Origin: Halichondria panicea
Taxonomy: Eukaryota > Porifera > Demospongiae > Suberitida > Halichondriidae
Assembly (NCBI RefSeq): GCF_963675165.1
Contig: NC_087377.1
Coordinates: 3,750,978-3,814,977 of the forward strand
Direction: 5' to 3'
Length of the DNA: 64,000 bases
Part shown: piece after piece, positions 26,429-37,868 of the stretch
How the letters are laid out: each line of letters opens with the position of its first letter
How positions within the stretch are numbered: the stretch's first letter is position 1
Notes under the pieces: generated by a model
What the model saw: only the letters and a program-made list of their open reading frames with translations
What the model was told of the DNA's origin: nothing
Database searches by the model: none
Position numbers and translations under genes: made by a program

Positions 26429-27454
26429 CAGTGTAAATTATTCATGGAGCTATAATTATATAAAAATTTTGATCGAATTCATAAAATTGAGTGCTAACAC
26501 AATAGACTGAAGCTGGATATTCATAACTGACACAAACTAAGAAAGTGTTGCTAGCAGTTACGCACACGCCCCTTTTACGAAGGTTGGTATAGATACTGTT
26601 AAGTTGATGTATTAAATGCGGTTAACTGCAGTTTTCGTTGCCTGTACCTAACAATGAGAACTGTTCGGAGATAATTTGTTTCTCAAATTGCAAAATAGCA
26701 GTTAGTAGTATTACCCCTAACAAAATTACGCATTATGTACCGTATAGCGGGTAATTTTCGGGGGACAAAATATTTGTGGTTCAGCAATATTGAGACATTT
26801 TGTGGGTAATATTTTTGTAGTTGCTTAGCTGGCACTGCAGGTAAAGGTAGGCAAGGTCGCTTCATTCGTGGGTAAAATATTCGTGGTCAAGCCTCCAACC
26901 ACGAAAACCACGAATATTTTGCCCCACAAAAATTACCCGCTATACAGTATTTACAGACATCTCAGACAATGAACATGCAGAACACATGCATGCATATAAG
27001 CTTAGACTTAGCTGTAATTATACCCAAACCACATGCAAACGACATGCATGTACGCATGTAAGCTTACACAAACTACAGTAACATCTAAACAACAGCGGTG
27101 TGGTGTAGTGTAGTGTTCAGCTGTATACCATATTCCATTCCTAGATCATACTAGTACATGTACTGAATAAGCTACTTGATACAGGAGTCTCAGTTATAAT
27201 GGACTGATAATTATATTTGACCATGCATGTTATCTTTTTAACAGGATGAGTGTGGCTGTAGGTTATTATGTGTGTTGATCAGTGGCATGCGTGCATGGCT
27301 TTAGTCAAAGAAAGGCAATAAATTATTATAAGTGAAGTCTAATAATAACTAGTCACTCACCATCACCCGATCCATCGTTTATAGTCTGCCCAAAGCCTGG
27401 ACGGGAGAGCCCAATAGCCAACAGAGGCAGAGCCACGGCTATTAGAAGCTTCAT
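17574..27454 (-). CDS. Secreted Ig-like / NIDO-AMOP-VWD / EGF protein, 24 exons
   Basis: Exons: 27361-27454, 25541-26335, 25306-25426, 24972-25189, 24506-24799, 24069-24377, 23648-23977, 23350-23492, 22692-23021, 21968-22485, 21691-21887, 21303-21505, 20984-21215, 20596-20709, 20219-20464, 19768-20039, 19518-19617, 19283-19438, 19020-19136, 18779-18901, 18574-18699, 18305-18418, 17859-18002, 17574-17635. The phases chain and total 1,786 codons. Exon 1 gives a signal peptide ([17 protein letters not shown]). Exon 2 (265 aa) is unrecognised. Exons 3-7 look like Ig or similar beta modules (LTCTSDN, EFICAAM, VSCVHGD). The rest is NIDO, AMOP (ECPCNLAQ ... CCY), VWD ([25 protein letters not shown]), a beta module and EGF units. 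NIDO-AMOP-VWD is the core of the MUC4/Mesh/SUSD2 group. No transmembrane segment is seen, so a secreted matrix protein is likely. The terminal exon is the least certain. Confidence 0.8.
23063..23267. mobile_element. MITE family 1 (unit 2 copy)
   Basis: Same element as 15902-16106, carried through the tandem duplication, with the same TA flanks and about 30-bp terminal inverted repeats. Confidence 0.85.
26381..26427. repeat. (GT)n microsatellite
   Basis: About 23 GT units just inside intron 1 of the Ig/NIDO gene, close to the acceptor of exon 2. Confidence 0.9.
26740..26947. mobile_element. MITE family 1 (diverged copy, intron 1 of the NIDO gene)
   Basis: About 208 bp between TACCGTATAGCGGG and CCCGCTATACAGTA. 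The terminal inverted repeats match the family, but the interior differs from the copies at 15902 and 23063. A half copy (TATAGCAGGCAGTAATTTTC) lies at about 27650-27705. Confidence 0.75.
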
Positions 27455-27732
27455 TGCAAGAGAAAGCGTCCCAGAGTTTAGCTACAAGCTGCTACGGAAA
27501 AAAGAAGCAGAAAAGGGGGAGGGGCCGTAGCGCATGCGCAATAGAAGGTTATTTGTCCCAGCGCCGTAATTATTTGCTTCTCTTCGAGTCTCTGCAACAT
27601 GACACCAGGGATTACAAAAGAAAGATAGTATCCCTGATGACACATACCATATAGCAGGCAGTAATTTTCGGGGGTCAAAATATTCGTGGTTCAACACTAT
27701 ATAGCTTTTTGACTTTATTAACCACAAAAGAA

Positions 27733-28712
27733 AGACAATAAAAACATTTAGACAGTATCTTTCAGTTCTTTTCCCAGCATCTCGATATTTAAAAACAGAG
27801 AGAGTATGAATTGCACCACAAACACGACTCCCCACACAGTGGGGAACAGCCACGGTATCTCCACACTCACATCAGCTACCTGCGAATTACACCCCAATGC
27901 CAACCAGGGGAGACAGAGAATTAAACAGACCACTCGCAAATCCTCTAATTTCCGTCGGGTATACTTCACACATGTACGTTAACAAAAGTGGTATCATAGG
28001 AACCATGGAGAAATAGATGAGAGTGATTATGACAGAGGTTGCAACTGCATTGTGAACAAACGCAAACATGAAAAAAGAAGCAGCTGTTAGTATCGAAAAG
28101 AAACGCAGAGCATTTAAACGACCCACTCCAGGCCACTCAATGATTATTGACATGAGTGCAATTCCTGGAATTTGCCCGAGATATCCAATAAATGCCGTGA
28201 AGAACGGACTGAGTTGGTAGTTGGCTAGAACTTAGGTATAAAAACTCCCGATGAGAAATAGGTCACAGTTGCAGTCACATAAATAGCACTGAGTAGAATC
28301 GTAGTACGAAGATACGGCTTCTTGAAAATGGACAGTAATGAGTTAATAGTTCCTAAACATGAACGTTTCGATGGTTTCTTATTTGTAGATAGTCCTCGAG
28401 GTGAACATGCAGACTCGGGTATAAAGTCTCTCAACTATTTTCCATTCAATCGTGCCATTAATTTTGTTTCAGAACTTTCCTAGTATCTTTGTATCTTCCT
28501 CGAGCGAGTAGGAAACGTGGTGACTCGATATAAAACATTATTATATAGTCCGGAGTATACCACAATAATAGAATGTACGGTGGAGCTCACGGAGGACTTT
28601 GGGAACAATCTACAAGTGCTCTAAACATCTCATCTCCCCGCTTGATTCGTGGATTAGCAAAATAAAGGAACTCTAATTGACATGAGTAAAATTCCTGGAA
28701 TTTGCCTGAGAA
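27733..28712 (-). pseudogene. Scrambled pseudogene: MFS transporter fragment plus CARD exon fragment
   Basis: 27733-28540 is a decayed copy of the last exon of the MFS gene at 59206-62132, including the same 3' UTR start. It has frameshifts near 27880 and a premature stop after IFIPKF. 28551-28640 matches, in the opposite sense, the first exon of the CARD/Death gene (62541) with internal deletions. 28677-28712 is another short MFS fragment (equivalent to about 59614-59648). The order differs from the functional locus, so this is a rearranged chimera, not a simple duplicate. Confidence 0.8.
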
Positions 28713-28723
28713 AACACACCAGC

Positions 28724-28842
28724 ACTGTTGCATCTGTTGCACTGTTGCATCTGTTGGACTGTTGCATCTATTGCATCTGTTGCATATACATCAGTTTTGT
28801 ATGAGATCTGTTGCACTGTTGCATCTGTTGCATCTGTTGCAT
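28724..28842. repeat. TGTTGCATC-type minisatellite
   Basis: Short direct repeats of GTTGCATCT / GTTGCACT. The equivalent in unit 2 is 39425-39515 and about 39615-39635; a trace is at 55735-55770. Confidence 0.8.
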
Positions 28843-29895
28843 AAAGTAAGTAGAACAGCTACAGATTTTGCTACGCAAGACTCTAAACGAGCTGGGACTA
28901 AAAGAGGCTTCAATTGCCTCCAAATAAGCAAAACTATAATTATAGCTATAACTAGAGAAAACTACAAGCTTTAGTTTGACAATCTACGAATCAAAATCCA
29001 AGAAAAAGTGACTCAAAGCGTAAAGAAACTACCGTATAGAGGGTTATAAACTTTTGTGAAATGACCGTTAGAAAGGTTTTCGCGGAATAGCATGCAGCCT
29101 TTCTGCAGCATATATATATTCATGCATGCATGCGTTATTAATTTATAAGGTTCGTGGTACATGCTTAATCAGCGTATATATCCTCACCTGCATTGTAATG
29201 GTAGAGCAGTGCACATGCACACACTATATACCGTATACCTTGCTGCGCATGCGCCACGAGGCATATAATAGACCATATGTGCATGTGTATAGTATATACA
29301 TGTATAGGTTTCTTAGCTGTATCAGTCAGCCTGACTCGTGAGGGAGGGTATATTAATATTACTGCATATAATAATTATCACACTGAAATCACTCTGGAAG
29401 GCCGAAGCCCACACTATATATACATGCATGGTCTAATCTGGTTTAGAATTCAACCAACCCACAGCCTATTCCACAAGTCACTAACTCATGCATGCAGATA
29501 GTGACCTCCCCATGCATGCATAGGTCATGATCTGAGTTAGTGACCTGCTGGCAGTTTTTTTAGCTGGACAACTCATTCTATATATAGCGTCCATGTGGAT
29601 AAACACAACTCATTCTATAATTATAGTATCCACATCAAAGGAGAAATTATATAGATCTATACACGTATACATAATTATTATATCTAATACACAGGTTAGT
29701 GTATTATATAGAAGTTTACTGCGGCTTGTATTTTCCCCACACATGCAGTTTAATGCATAGACATCAGAGGATATCATTTTTATAGCCATGCACATGCAGG
29801 GCAACTCTTGACAATGTCACAACATACCACTGAATTAAATTTTAAATGAAGAACCGGAGGAGATCCAATGTTATATGACTTTGATGATCTCTGAG

Positions 29896-29935
29896 TAGCC
29901 TCGAGACCAGGCCGATTGGCCTGGTCTCGAGGCTA
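29896..29935. repeat. 40-bp perfect palindrome (TAGCCTCGA family)
   Basis: TAGCCTCGAGACCAGGCCGA is followed by its near-exact reverse complement. It looks like two terminal inverted repeats of a foldback element joined with no interior. The copy in unit 2 is at 40663-40702. Confidence 0.85.
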
Positions 29936-30074
29936 ATCTCTGAGCAGATACATTCTCATGCAAGACTGAGTGAAGTGGCCCTTTTAATATCAAGCAAGTA
30001 TTTTTGGAGCTATGTATAAGATATACCACATGCACCTAAGAGGGATATATATGCATATCCTCCGAGTAGGTATG

Positions 30075-30415
30075 GCATATCTGACTTATATACGTGACCG
30101 CAGCACTATAAAAAGACTTCCCCTATATATAATTATAGCAACAATTCAATTCACAATGCAGACTGCAAAAAAACAAGGATTTTGCAGCCGTCAAAGAGCT
30201 AGTTGAGCAACGTGTCGACTCCTACAGATGCTCAAGAGCTTCCTTGGTCCAAGCGTTGACCATTCGACGTCCCTTACTGGAGTTGCAAGGATAAAATATA
30301 TCTAAACCACGCCCATGAACCCATGCATGGAAGCTTAGCCATCTTGTTGGAGAACGGCTTCCGTGCTTTGAGTCTTAGACCGTCAAGTATATAGGCTCTT
30401 TTCTCTTTGCTTACT
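30075..30415 (+). repeat. Dispersed repeat with TATA-like start, copy 1
   Basis: Shared with 44918-45250 (same strand) and 60350-60735 (opposite strand). Each copy has a CACTATAAAAGG-like box about 45 bp before ATGCAGACTGCAAAA, then a short broken reading frame. It is probably a decayed mobile element or captured gene start. No family is recognised. Confidence 0.6.
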
Positions 30416-32174
30416 TTCTTAGAACAAATAAAGAAAATTGTGCATGCCTGATGTATGATATTATTTTTTCCATGTATCCTATACCAATGACTATATTGAC
30501 ATAAGTGTGGTATAAATAAGTATCGTCAAGCATCTCTAATCATGGAACTGTTCGGCTAATCGTTAACCCACGCCAATTTTTAAAAGGAGACAGCATGTAA
30601 ATCATACATGTAGACGTACGTGTGTATAATGCTTGCTTATAGTATTAGACTTAGTCGATAATCTTTACCTGAAGAGTGCATGCCATTGGGTCTCAGGGGA
30701 TGAGCGACAACTGAATAAACTCCATTCTACCAATTTGAAAGTCAAATTCACGAAATTGGCCCAGCACAAGTGCAACATGCAGCCCTCGGATTATTATGTT
30801 GCTCCAGTGCATGTTGCACGAGGGCACCTGCAATAACTAACCTGTTGCCCAATGATGCCAAACTCTTCTGATTGGTCAAGTTTTTCTCTACAAAATTAAT
30901 GTGTAATAATGTGTTTTGAATGATTCATTTATATATGAATTCCCTAGGAAATTCTTAGTTTTTATTCCCATGCACAACTATAGTGCAAAGGGAATAAAGT
31001 CAAAAAGCAGATTTCATCCACTGCATTTACACATAGTGCAACATGCCTTAATTATAATGCAGTGTGCTACTGATTATTGCAGTACAATGATTTTAGCTAT
31101 AATTATATAGTTGCTTTGGTAGTGATGAACATGCCATATACATGCAGAGCACTGGGTTGCTTTGATCTGACCACTCACTGGGGCAACAAATCTATTATAA
31201 GAGGTGTTAAGTTCGAACCAGCTATTTTCATGTAGATTAATGATATTCATATAGCTGACAACCTTACACCATATGCATGCATGCATGCAAGTGCCTTTGA
31301 CCAGAGACTCAAGCGCATGCATGCAGGCTTGTGGTGGTTTTTTGTACTGTTTGCAAACCACTGTGTACCCTGTGGCCATGCACCTACATACAAATGGCTT
31401 TGAGTCTAGTGAAGCAGTACATTGTAGACTACTTCAAAGGCACTTGCATGATATATAAATTTACCGTGTGTACACTATACAGGGGATCCTATACCCAATT
31501 TACTCACCACTGATAATAAATACGCCCCAATGGCTATGACCCATGCCCTGATGCAGCCAAGATAGGAAGCTGACTCTTCTTTTTATTGTCTCAATCATTG
31601 TTCTGTAACTATATATACAATGTAGTTGTCCAGAACAATTATTAAAGACTCCTTACATGCAGTACAATAATACCCCGAGTATATATGAAAGAAGTCACCG
31701 CAGGAAATATAGAATAATGATATTCTTAGCACAGCCTTATACACCACTTTGAAGTAGGTCTACAATTATGTACTCAGTCTGGTTCACCAGACTTAAGGCC
31801 ATGCATGCATGCATTATGCTGCTAGCCTCGATCCCAGCCCCTCTTACTAGAGGGCCTGGTAGTAGCCCTGATTCCAGGCCGTGAAGAGAAAGGCGGCCTG
31901 GTATATTTTGTATGCGCATGCGCGTACATTACCCCAAAAGGGGGTAATCCGTGTATTTGTGGATACTGTCAGTAAAATAAACTGTATACTATTTGTATTC
32001 TGAAGTTACAGTCCGTTACATAGAAGTATTGTGCAAAGATGACTGAGTTCTTACGCCCTTTACTGTATATCAAGCCAAGTCTCTACTTAACGACACCCCA
32101 CACTGTAAGGATACAGATGTTATAGATAGGAAAGGCATGATGTGTTGATTGCCTCACACGAGACTCCCACAAAA

Positions 32175-32300
32175 TCAATTCTTACCAGATCAACTTTGCA
32201 TGAGGTCCACTCTCAGTAGATCAACTCTCACAGAAAATCAACTTTTCATAGAGTCAACTCAACTCCTGAAATCAACTAAAATCAACTCTTCAATTATAAA
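32175..32300. repeat. ATCAACT-rich degenerate array
   Basis: Irregular repeats of (A/G)ATCAACT(C/T), about ten in 125 bp. The copy in unit 2 is 47000-47125. Confidence 0.7.
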
Positions 32301-32393
32301 ATCCTATTTCTAAAGGTCAATTACTACAATTTAATTATAGTATAATATAGGGAAAGGTATTGAGTAAAATATAAGTCACTATTATCTAGCACA

Positions 32394-32507
32394 ATGCATT
32401 TATTCACAATGGTTCAATTCATCAAGACAAACCGAGGAGGAAAGTTTAAGCATACAAAAATAAGAGACGAAATTCTGGAGATGCAAAATCTAGATCTAGT
32501 TATATGA
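32394..32507 (+). other. 38-codon frame, possible FLYWCH/transposase remnant
   Basis: Reads MHLFTMVQFIKTNRGGKF and ends at a TGA. The 'FI.T.RGGK' start resembles the beginning of FLYWCH-type zinc fingers, but the following conserved positions are absent. It is identical in unit 2 (47219-47332). Very tentative. Confidence 0.2.
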
Positions 32508-32949
32508 TTATTGCAGATCACGGACAGTATAGATTCTACCTTTTGTTGTGATTACATGTATAATTTATAGTTGAGTTAATTAACAATGTTCATGTGGTAC
32601 GTACTAATGTGATTATGTCATTATTCAACATTTAGGGGGGGTTTACCCCTGTCCGCCCCCTACTAAAGAAAAAACCGTGCTTGTATTATCTAAAGGCTAG
32701 TATAGAGAGGAAGTGGGCGTGAGGAGAAGGCTAAGATACCGATGACCATGCACCACATGCATGTTAACTTAAATTGTTTTGCTTATTCAATACAAAATTC
32801 CCAAAAAAAATGAGGCACATTGTGGTCAATATTGACAATCAGCATACCATGCAATAAATAGATCTATACAATCATAATAAAAAATTATGTAATTATGTAT
32901 GTTATTGTCCTTTCTACAAAATTAATGTTATAGAGTTTACTGCGGCTTA

Positions 32950-35900
32950 TCATTGCATTTCTTTCCACATGCACCCTTTCATGTCAGGATTAACTGCACA
33001 CTCGGTATAGAAATCGGAGGGTATAGCCACAGGGCAACTCTTGACAACGTCAACAACATACCACTGAATTTTGACAGAAGGAGCAGAGGAGACCCAACGT
33101 TGAATGACTTTGACCATCTCATGAGCAGACACATTCTCAAGACCAAGTAAAGTGGTCCTATACAAACAAACATTAATTTAATGCAAGCTTTTGATTTTAG
33201 AACTATTCGGCTAATCGTTAACCCACGCCAATTTTTAAAAGGAGACAAGTTGCATGTAAGCCGTTACTAGCTGTGCTGTATGCATAATGCCTGCTTACAT
33301 GCAGTGTTATCTTAGTCGATAATAGTGTTTACCTGAAGTGGGCCTCAGTCTGGGATGAACGACAACTGAAGAAACTCCTTTCTACTGAAAATGGAGAGTG
33401 TGTCATATTATTTGCGAAATTGATATGTGGCAGAGCAATAGATGCATAATCGAGTAGCACTTCTTCAATGGCTCCAAGGAAAGCGAGCGTGAATCTATTG
33501 GCCCTTGATTCCTGTATAATTGTAGCAAATGTCACGGTAGCATACATAATAATTATTACAGGTATTATATATAGCATCATCTGCTCAGAATATGTTTTGA
33601 GTGAGGGGGATCAGTGCGTGCATGCGTGCGTGGGGGCATAATTATAGCACACCACCTGAATTAGATAGGAATTCAATTCATTGTTACGGTATGCGAGAAT
33701 ATACTGTGGTATATTCTTGCTATTTTAATGTTGGCTACTGCATGTGTATACTGTATATATATACCCATCATGCATGTGGCCATGCTGTGGCCATGTATAC
33801 CTTACATACATTATAATGGCCTTGAGTCTGCTGAAGCAGCACATTGTTAGACCTAGCCAGCCACTTCAAAGGCACTTGTATGGTGTATAATTATATTGTA
33901 CGATATCTCAAAGGCAGGACGTATATACCACAACCAACTTCCCTTCCCATACACTATGTACTTTTTATCCTGTGTGTGAAGACATGCATTATGTGTACAC
34001 CATGCACCACTAGCTAGGGGGCCCTACCCAATTTATGATAATAAATATGCCATCATGCATGCAGAGTGATGCATGCAGCAACACATGCATGCATCTGCTT
34101 TGAAGTCTCTCACATGCATGCAGATGGCATGCACAAGTGGTTCACCATGCAAGAGTGCCACACTCGTGCCGTATTGACTATCAGATCACTGAGTCAGTAT
34201 ATAAGAAACGGATATCAGTCACAATCGCAATCAGCTTCAAATTAAAGCTTGCTCAAATTTTCTCTGGACAATTACTTATGACCATACATGCATGCACTTA
34301 CTTCCCAATCCAAGCAGCTACCCGGAGTAGGTGAAAACATCAGCTGCATCTTTGCTTCATCTGCATGTGTGGACAATTAACTCATTTGATTAAAGAAGGA
34401 GTACTATAGTTGAAACCAGTACTTTATACGGTACAACTAGTATACAGTGAAAAACTTACCCACACATATTGGTGGAGATGAAGACCAGCCACTTGTATAC
34501 CGGTAACCGTAATAATTGCCGTATCTATAATTGTATTGGCAGTTTCGGGTTGAACTGCCGATTAAATTGTAGCCTTCGTTACAGCTGTAAGTGGCAGTCT
34601 TCCCTTCTGTCGTACCGGTAGAGGTATCCACACTTCCATTTCTTGGGACTGGCAGAGGCCCACAATCATCTATATTAAATTAGAGACGCAGTCAAGTACT
34701 ACTATATACTTTTATGACATAATTATATAGCCATCTTTGGTTTTGAGACAAATTAGGCTTAGATTACCACATGTTATAGGCGGCATATTGTTCAACTGAG
34801 ATTGAGGAGTAAAAATAGCCACGATCACGATGAACTGGGCACATCACAGATAATGAGCACTCACAGACACAATTGGGTGTTGTTCCACTCCATCCTCTGT
34901 TGGTGCAAGTCCGTTCAGAACTACCAACCAAGCTAAATCCTAGGTTGCAAGAGATGCTAGCAACTCTCCCCGGAATATAAGGAGAGTCATACGTCACCAA
35001 TCCATTGCCAATTGAGAGATCACGGCAGAGTCGTAATTGAGCTGTATACAATTAATGTGAAAACACAAAACGTCACGATTTAACAAATTTATTAACAAAA
35101 AACATGGATTGGTGCTACAAAACTAGTACGTACACATGTATTATTGCAGCGTTTTTCCAGCACCAAACATTTAGCAATGCGAGCTTTGTGAGTGCTTATA
35201 ATTGACATTGCAAAATAAGACCACAGTCTTATACAATCACATCTGCCTGATCACAAAAGTTACCAGCAAAAGTGTCAACATTTTTTTTCCTTTGCGAAAC
35301 ATTGTGGCAAAAACAGTCTACAGGCGACTTCCTCCAAGATGTAACAATCGGAAAATAATCAAACACATGCAATTTGACTTATAACAATATATAAATGAAA
35401 GCACCGCAGGTGCTGATGCCTCGGTGGAGGTATCAAAGCGACGCTACTAGCTATTAGCAATAGCTTTTATACATGATGAACATAATTCAGGAAGAATCTA
35501 GAATCACAGCAAATTAAAGGGTGCATGGGTAATGATCAACCACGATTTTTGTTAACAAAGATCGATGCCAAAATTCCAGCCCAAGTCCAAAATTAATGGC
35601 TGTTGCATCAGCAGAGCTATGCAGCTCTCTTCTTATTCTTGCAGCTACCATAGCTATAGCGTTCTAGTGCAGAGCTAACTACTTAGTAGAGTAGCAACAC
35701 TCTATGGACAAGTTTTGCTATGCACTTTTCTGAAAAGGCTACAATGGCATTCCCAGTAAGCGAAACTAGGCAAATTAAAATCCATGATTAGAAGCTTATA
35801 ATTATATAGAAGCTCTTACTTGCATGCACTTCATTAATTGATCCTTAAGCAGCTGTAGCAGTCCACACACACACACACACACTACCGAATACCTCGCTTG

Positions 35901-37093
35901 CGCATGCGCAACGAAACTAGGCAAATTAAAATCCATGATTATATAGAAGCTCTTACTTGCATGCACTTCATTAATTGATCCTTGAGCAGCTGTAGCAGTC
36001 TACACAGACAGACACACACTACCGAATACCTCGCTTGCGCATGCGCAACGAAACTAGGCAAATTAAAATCCATGATTATATAGAAGCTCTTACTTGCATG
36101 CACTTCATTAATTGATCCTTGAGCAGCTGTAGCAGTCTACACAGACAGACACACTACCGTACCTCGCTTGCGCATGCGCATGCACCGAGGCATATTATTA
36201 TATAAGTCAGAATGAGAGTGCAGACTGTGCTCATGCCCGGGAAGCACTTGCATGCATGGTTCATACTCACAAGAATTGTACAATCCGACACACTTGCTAG
36301 TGGAAGAGTTGATACTTGTGTAGTTTGTTTCGGATACATACTCAGCAGTGATGTTGCCCGAGCCATTGACACTCTGAACATCACAACAGTACACTCCAGT
36401 TGGGCTGTTGGCGTAATAATTGTGCAGATGCAGCTCTTGGCGTGCTCTGGTCACATAAAAGTTGTTGTACTGCTGGGAACTGCTAACAACCTGCAGAATA
36501 CAAGTGCAATCATGCACATGCACAATCATGCAATAGTTAATCATGATTATACATACAATAAAAAGTTATATAACCATGCATTTAGATTATTATACTTTTG
36601 CTATAGATATACAGCTAACGTATATAGCCACTAACCTGCCCGTCGGGGTAGAACCACTCTCCATTCTCCTCGTTTTCAAGTGGATCATCAACATCACGAC
36701 AGCAGTTAGGAATTTCAGTATGGCACACAAGAGGTCCTTCGTTAGTATAGGTTCTACCATAGTCGTAATACGAGTAAGACAAATATTCACGACCAACTCG
36801 GTTGATGTCTATGACGCTGTTGGCCAGTACTCTCCTGCCATATCTCTTCAGGGTGAAGTCTATATAACGACAGTGGACACACTGATTGATTGCTAATTGG
36901 CATGGTATGTATATATAATAGCTGAAAGAATGCAGGGTTACTGAATGCAGCTATAGAATGTGCAGCATAGTATAGTCATAAAATTATCTCCACTGTATAA
37001 CTATATACTATACGATACATGCCATTTACCTAAACCATTCACAGATAGAATGCAGCTCCCAATGAGCACCAACAGAATCAGTGCTGTCTTCAT
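32950..37093 (-). CDS. Secreted Ig-like plus two CCP/sushi protein, copy 1
   Basis: Eight exons: 37030-37093, 36636-36859, 36271-36490, 34865-35041, 34460-34669, 34302-34360, 33333-33511, 32950-33157 (446 aa; phases chain). Exon 1 is a signal peptide (MKTALILLVLIGSCILSVNG). Exons 2-3 form an Ig-like domain (GPLVCHTEIPNCC, GEWFYPDGQ, PTGVYCCDVQ). Exon 4 is CCP1 (LCRDLSIGNGLVTYDSP ... GWSGTTPNC). Exon 5 is CCP2 (DCGPLPVPRNGSV ... GWSSSPPICV), enlarged by a Tyr/Gly/Arg-rich loop. Exons 6-8 encode an unrecognised Cys-containing C-terminal domain. There is no transmembrane segment, so a secreted recognition or matrix role is likely. Compared with copy 2, a 4-bp CATG insertion near the end shifts the frame, giving GCMWKEMQ and a stop in place of a GCGKKCNDKPQ tail. 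Confidence 0.8.
35762..36186. repeat. About 3x 140-bp tandem repeat in intron 3 of the Ig/CCP gene
   Basis: Three units starting GAAACTAGGCAAATTAAAA, each ending with ACCTCGCTTGCGCATGCGCA. The copy in unit 2 is at about 51019-51443, and one diverged unit lies near 54280-54430. Confidence 0.85.
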
Positions 37094-37169
37094 GTCTTGC
37101 TGAAATCGCTGAGTCTTGCTGAAATCACTGACTCAAAATTTAATATAGACTGGTAGTGTTAACCTGTGC

Positions 37170-37176
37170 TTTTATA
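37170..37176 (-). promoter_or_regulatory. TATA box of Ig/CCP gene copy 1
   Basis: TATAAAA on the minus strand, about 77 bp upstream of the ATG. It is conserved at the same place in copy 2 (52427-52433) and in the decayed 55-kb copy. A doubled GATTTCAGCAAGAC lies between it and the ATG. Confidence 0.6.
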
Positions 37177-37239
37177 CCATGCATTGCTTATTGTACCATC
37201 ATGATGATATCAGATGACATATAGATCAGGAGTGTATAG

Positions 37240-37495
37240 CAGTTGTAGTAGTGCAAACCAGGTTCCGGTATGAGTATGTCATACCACGGCACTATCAGAC
37301 CTCATCTTAAGTGGGTGCGTAGGTGCAGTGGTTAAAATGATATCAGCACACACAAATGTGGTTTGTACCTCCGTTGTAGTGTAAACCAGGTCCCGTATGA
37401 GTATGTCATACCACGTCACTATCAGACCTCATCTTAAGTGGTACGTAGGTGTATAGTGGTTAAAATGATATCAGCATACACGCACACGTGTGGTT
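37240..37495. repeat. 2x about 127-bp tandem repeat upstream of the Ig/CCP gene
   Basis: Two units sharing ATGAGTATGTCATACCAC, CTATCAGACCTCATCTTAAG and GGTTAAAATGATATCAGCA, 150-400 bp upstream of the start codon. The copy in unit 2 is 52497-52752. Confidence 0.85.
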
Positions 37496-37690
37496 TGTTA
37501 GCCATGAATAAAATTAAATATGATACAATGCCATAATTATATAGACTGCAGTATAGAGTCCAAACAACTTCCCTTCCCATACACTATGAACTTATATCCT
37601 ATGAGACCTCCACAGACCCATTCATCATCCTGTAAAAAGTGGTTTCCTTCTACTTATCTATAGCTATCTAGCTGACTTAACTTGAGTGAC

Positions 37691-37868
37691 ATAATTATAG
37701 TATAATGGTTACTCGTGCAATAAGAGATTAATAGCACGAGTAACAAGCACTGGCAAGGTTAATAGCACTTGGCTGCGCCTTGTGCAATTAGTAGCCTTGT
37801 CATTGCATGCTTGTTACTCGTGCTATTAATCCCATATTGCATGCACTCTTAGCCATTATACTATAATC
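37691..37868. mobile_element. Foldback/MITE-like element
   Basis: ATTATAGTATAATGG and its exact reverse complement bound the element. A second 24-bp perfect inverted pair built on ATTAATAGCACGAGTAAC lies inside. It sits exactly where unit 1 departs from unit 2. Confidence 0.75.

Larger units (their letters stand above)
29715..30830 (-). pseudogene. Decayed 3' copy of the Ig/CCP gene
   Basis: 29720-29990 is a diverged copy of the terminal exon of the gene at 32950-37093 (shared blocks GGGCAACTCTTGACAA and CATACCACTGAATT). 30660-30800 matches its penultimate exon around the donor (TTTACCTGAAG). Both contain stops and indels. A dispersed repeat (30075-30415) lies between them. Downstream similarity to the active gene's intron continues to about 31500. 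Confidence 0.65.
31500..32949. other. Non-coding stretch between decayed and intact Ig/CCP copies
   Basis: No gene is supported. It contains a TAGCCTCGA-family fragment (about 31825), a GTATGCGCATGCGCGTAC palindrome (about 31910), an ATCAACT-rich array (32175-32300) and a 38-codon frame (32394-32507). The homologous stretch in unit 2 is about 46330-47762. Confidence 0.6.

Noticed and set aside
7816..27454. One giant gene joining the NIDO gene copies to the DUF4215/cadherin-like gene (phases would permit it)
   Set aside because: A convincing signal-peptide exon at 8596-8644 splices to the DUF4215 exon, and a stop with poly(A) signal is seen after each EGF set. Kept only as a remote alternative.
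30916..31513. Several 60-100 codon frames on both strands
   Set aside because: The region aligns with intronic sequence of the intact Ig/CCP gene (33780-34060); the frames are not conserved between copies.
36212..36896. Plus-strand frames of 117-140 codons over the Ig/CCP gene (also 51469-52153)
   Set aside because: They run antisense to exons 2-3 with phased splice sites and Ig motifs, and cross introns of the real gene.
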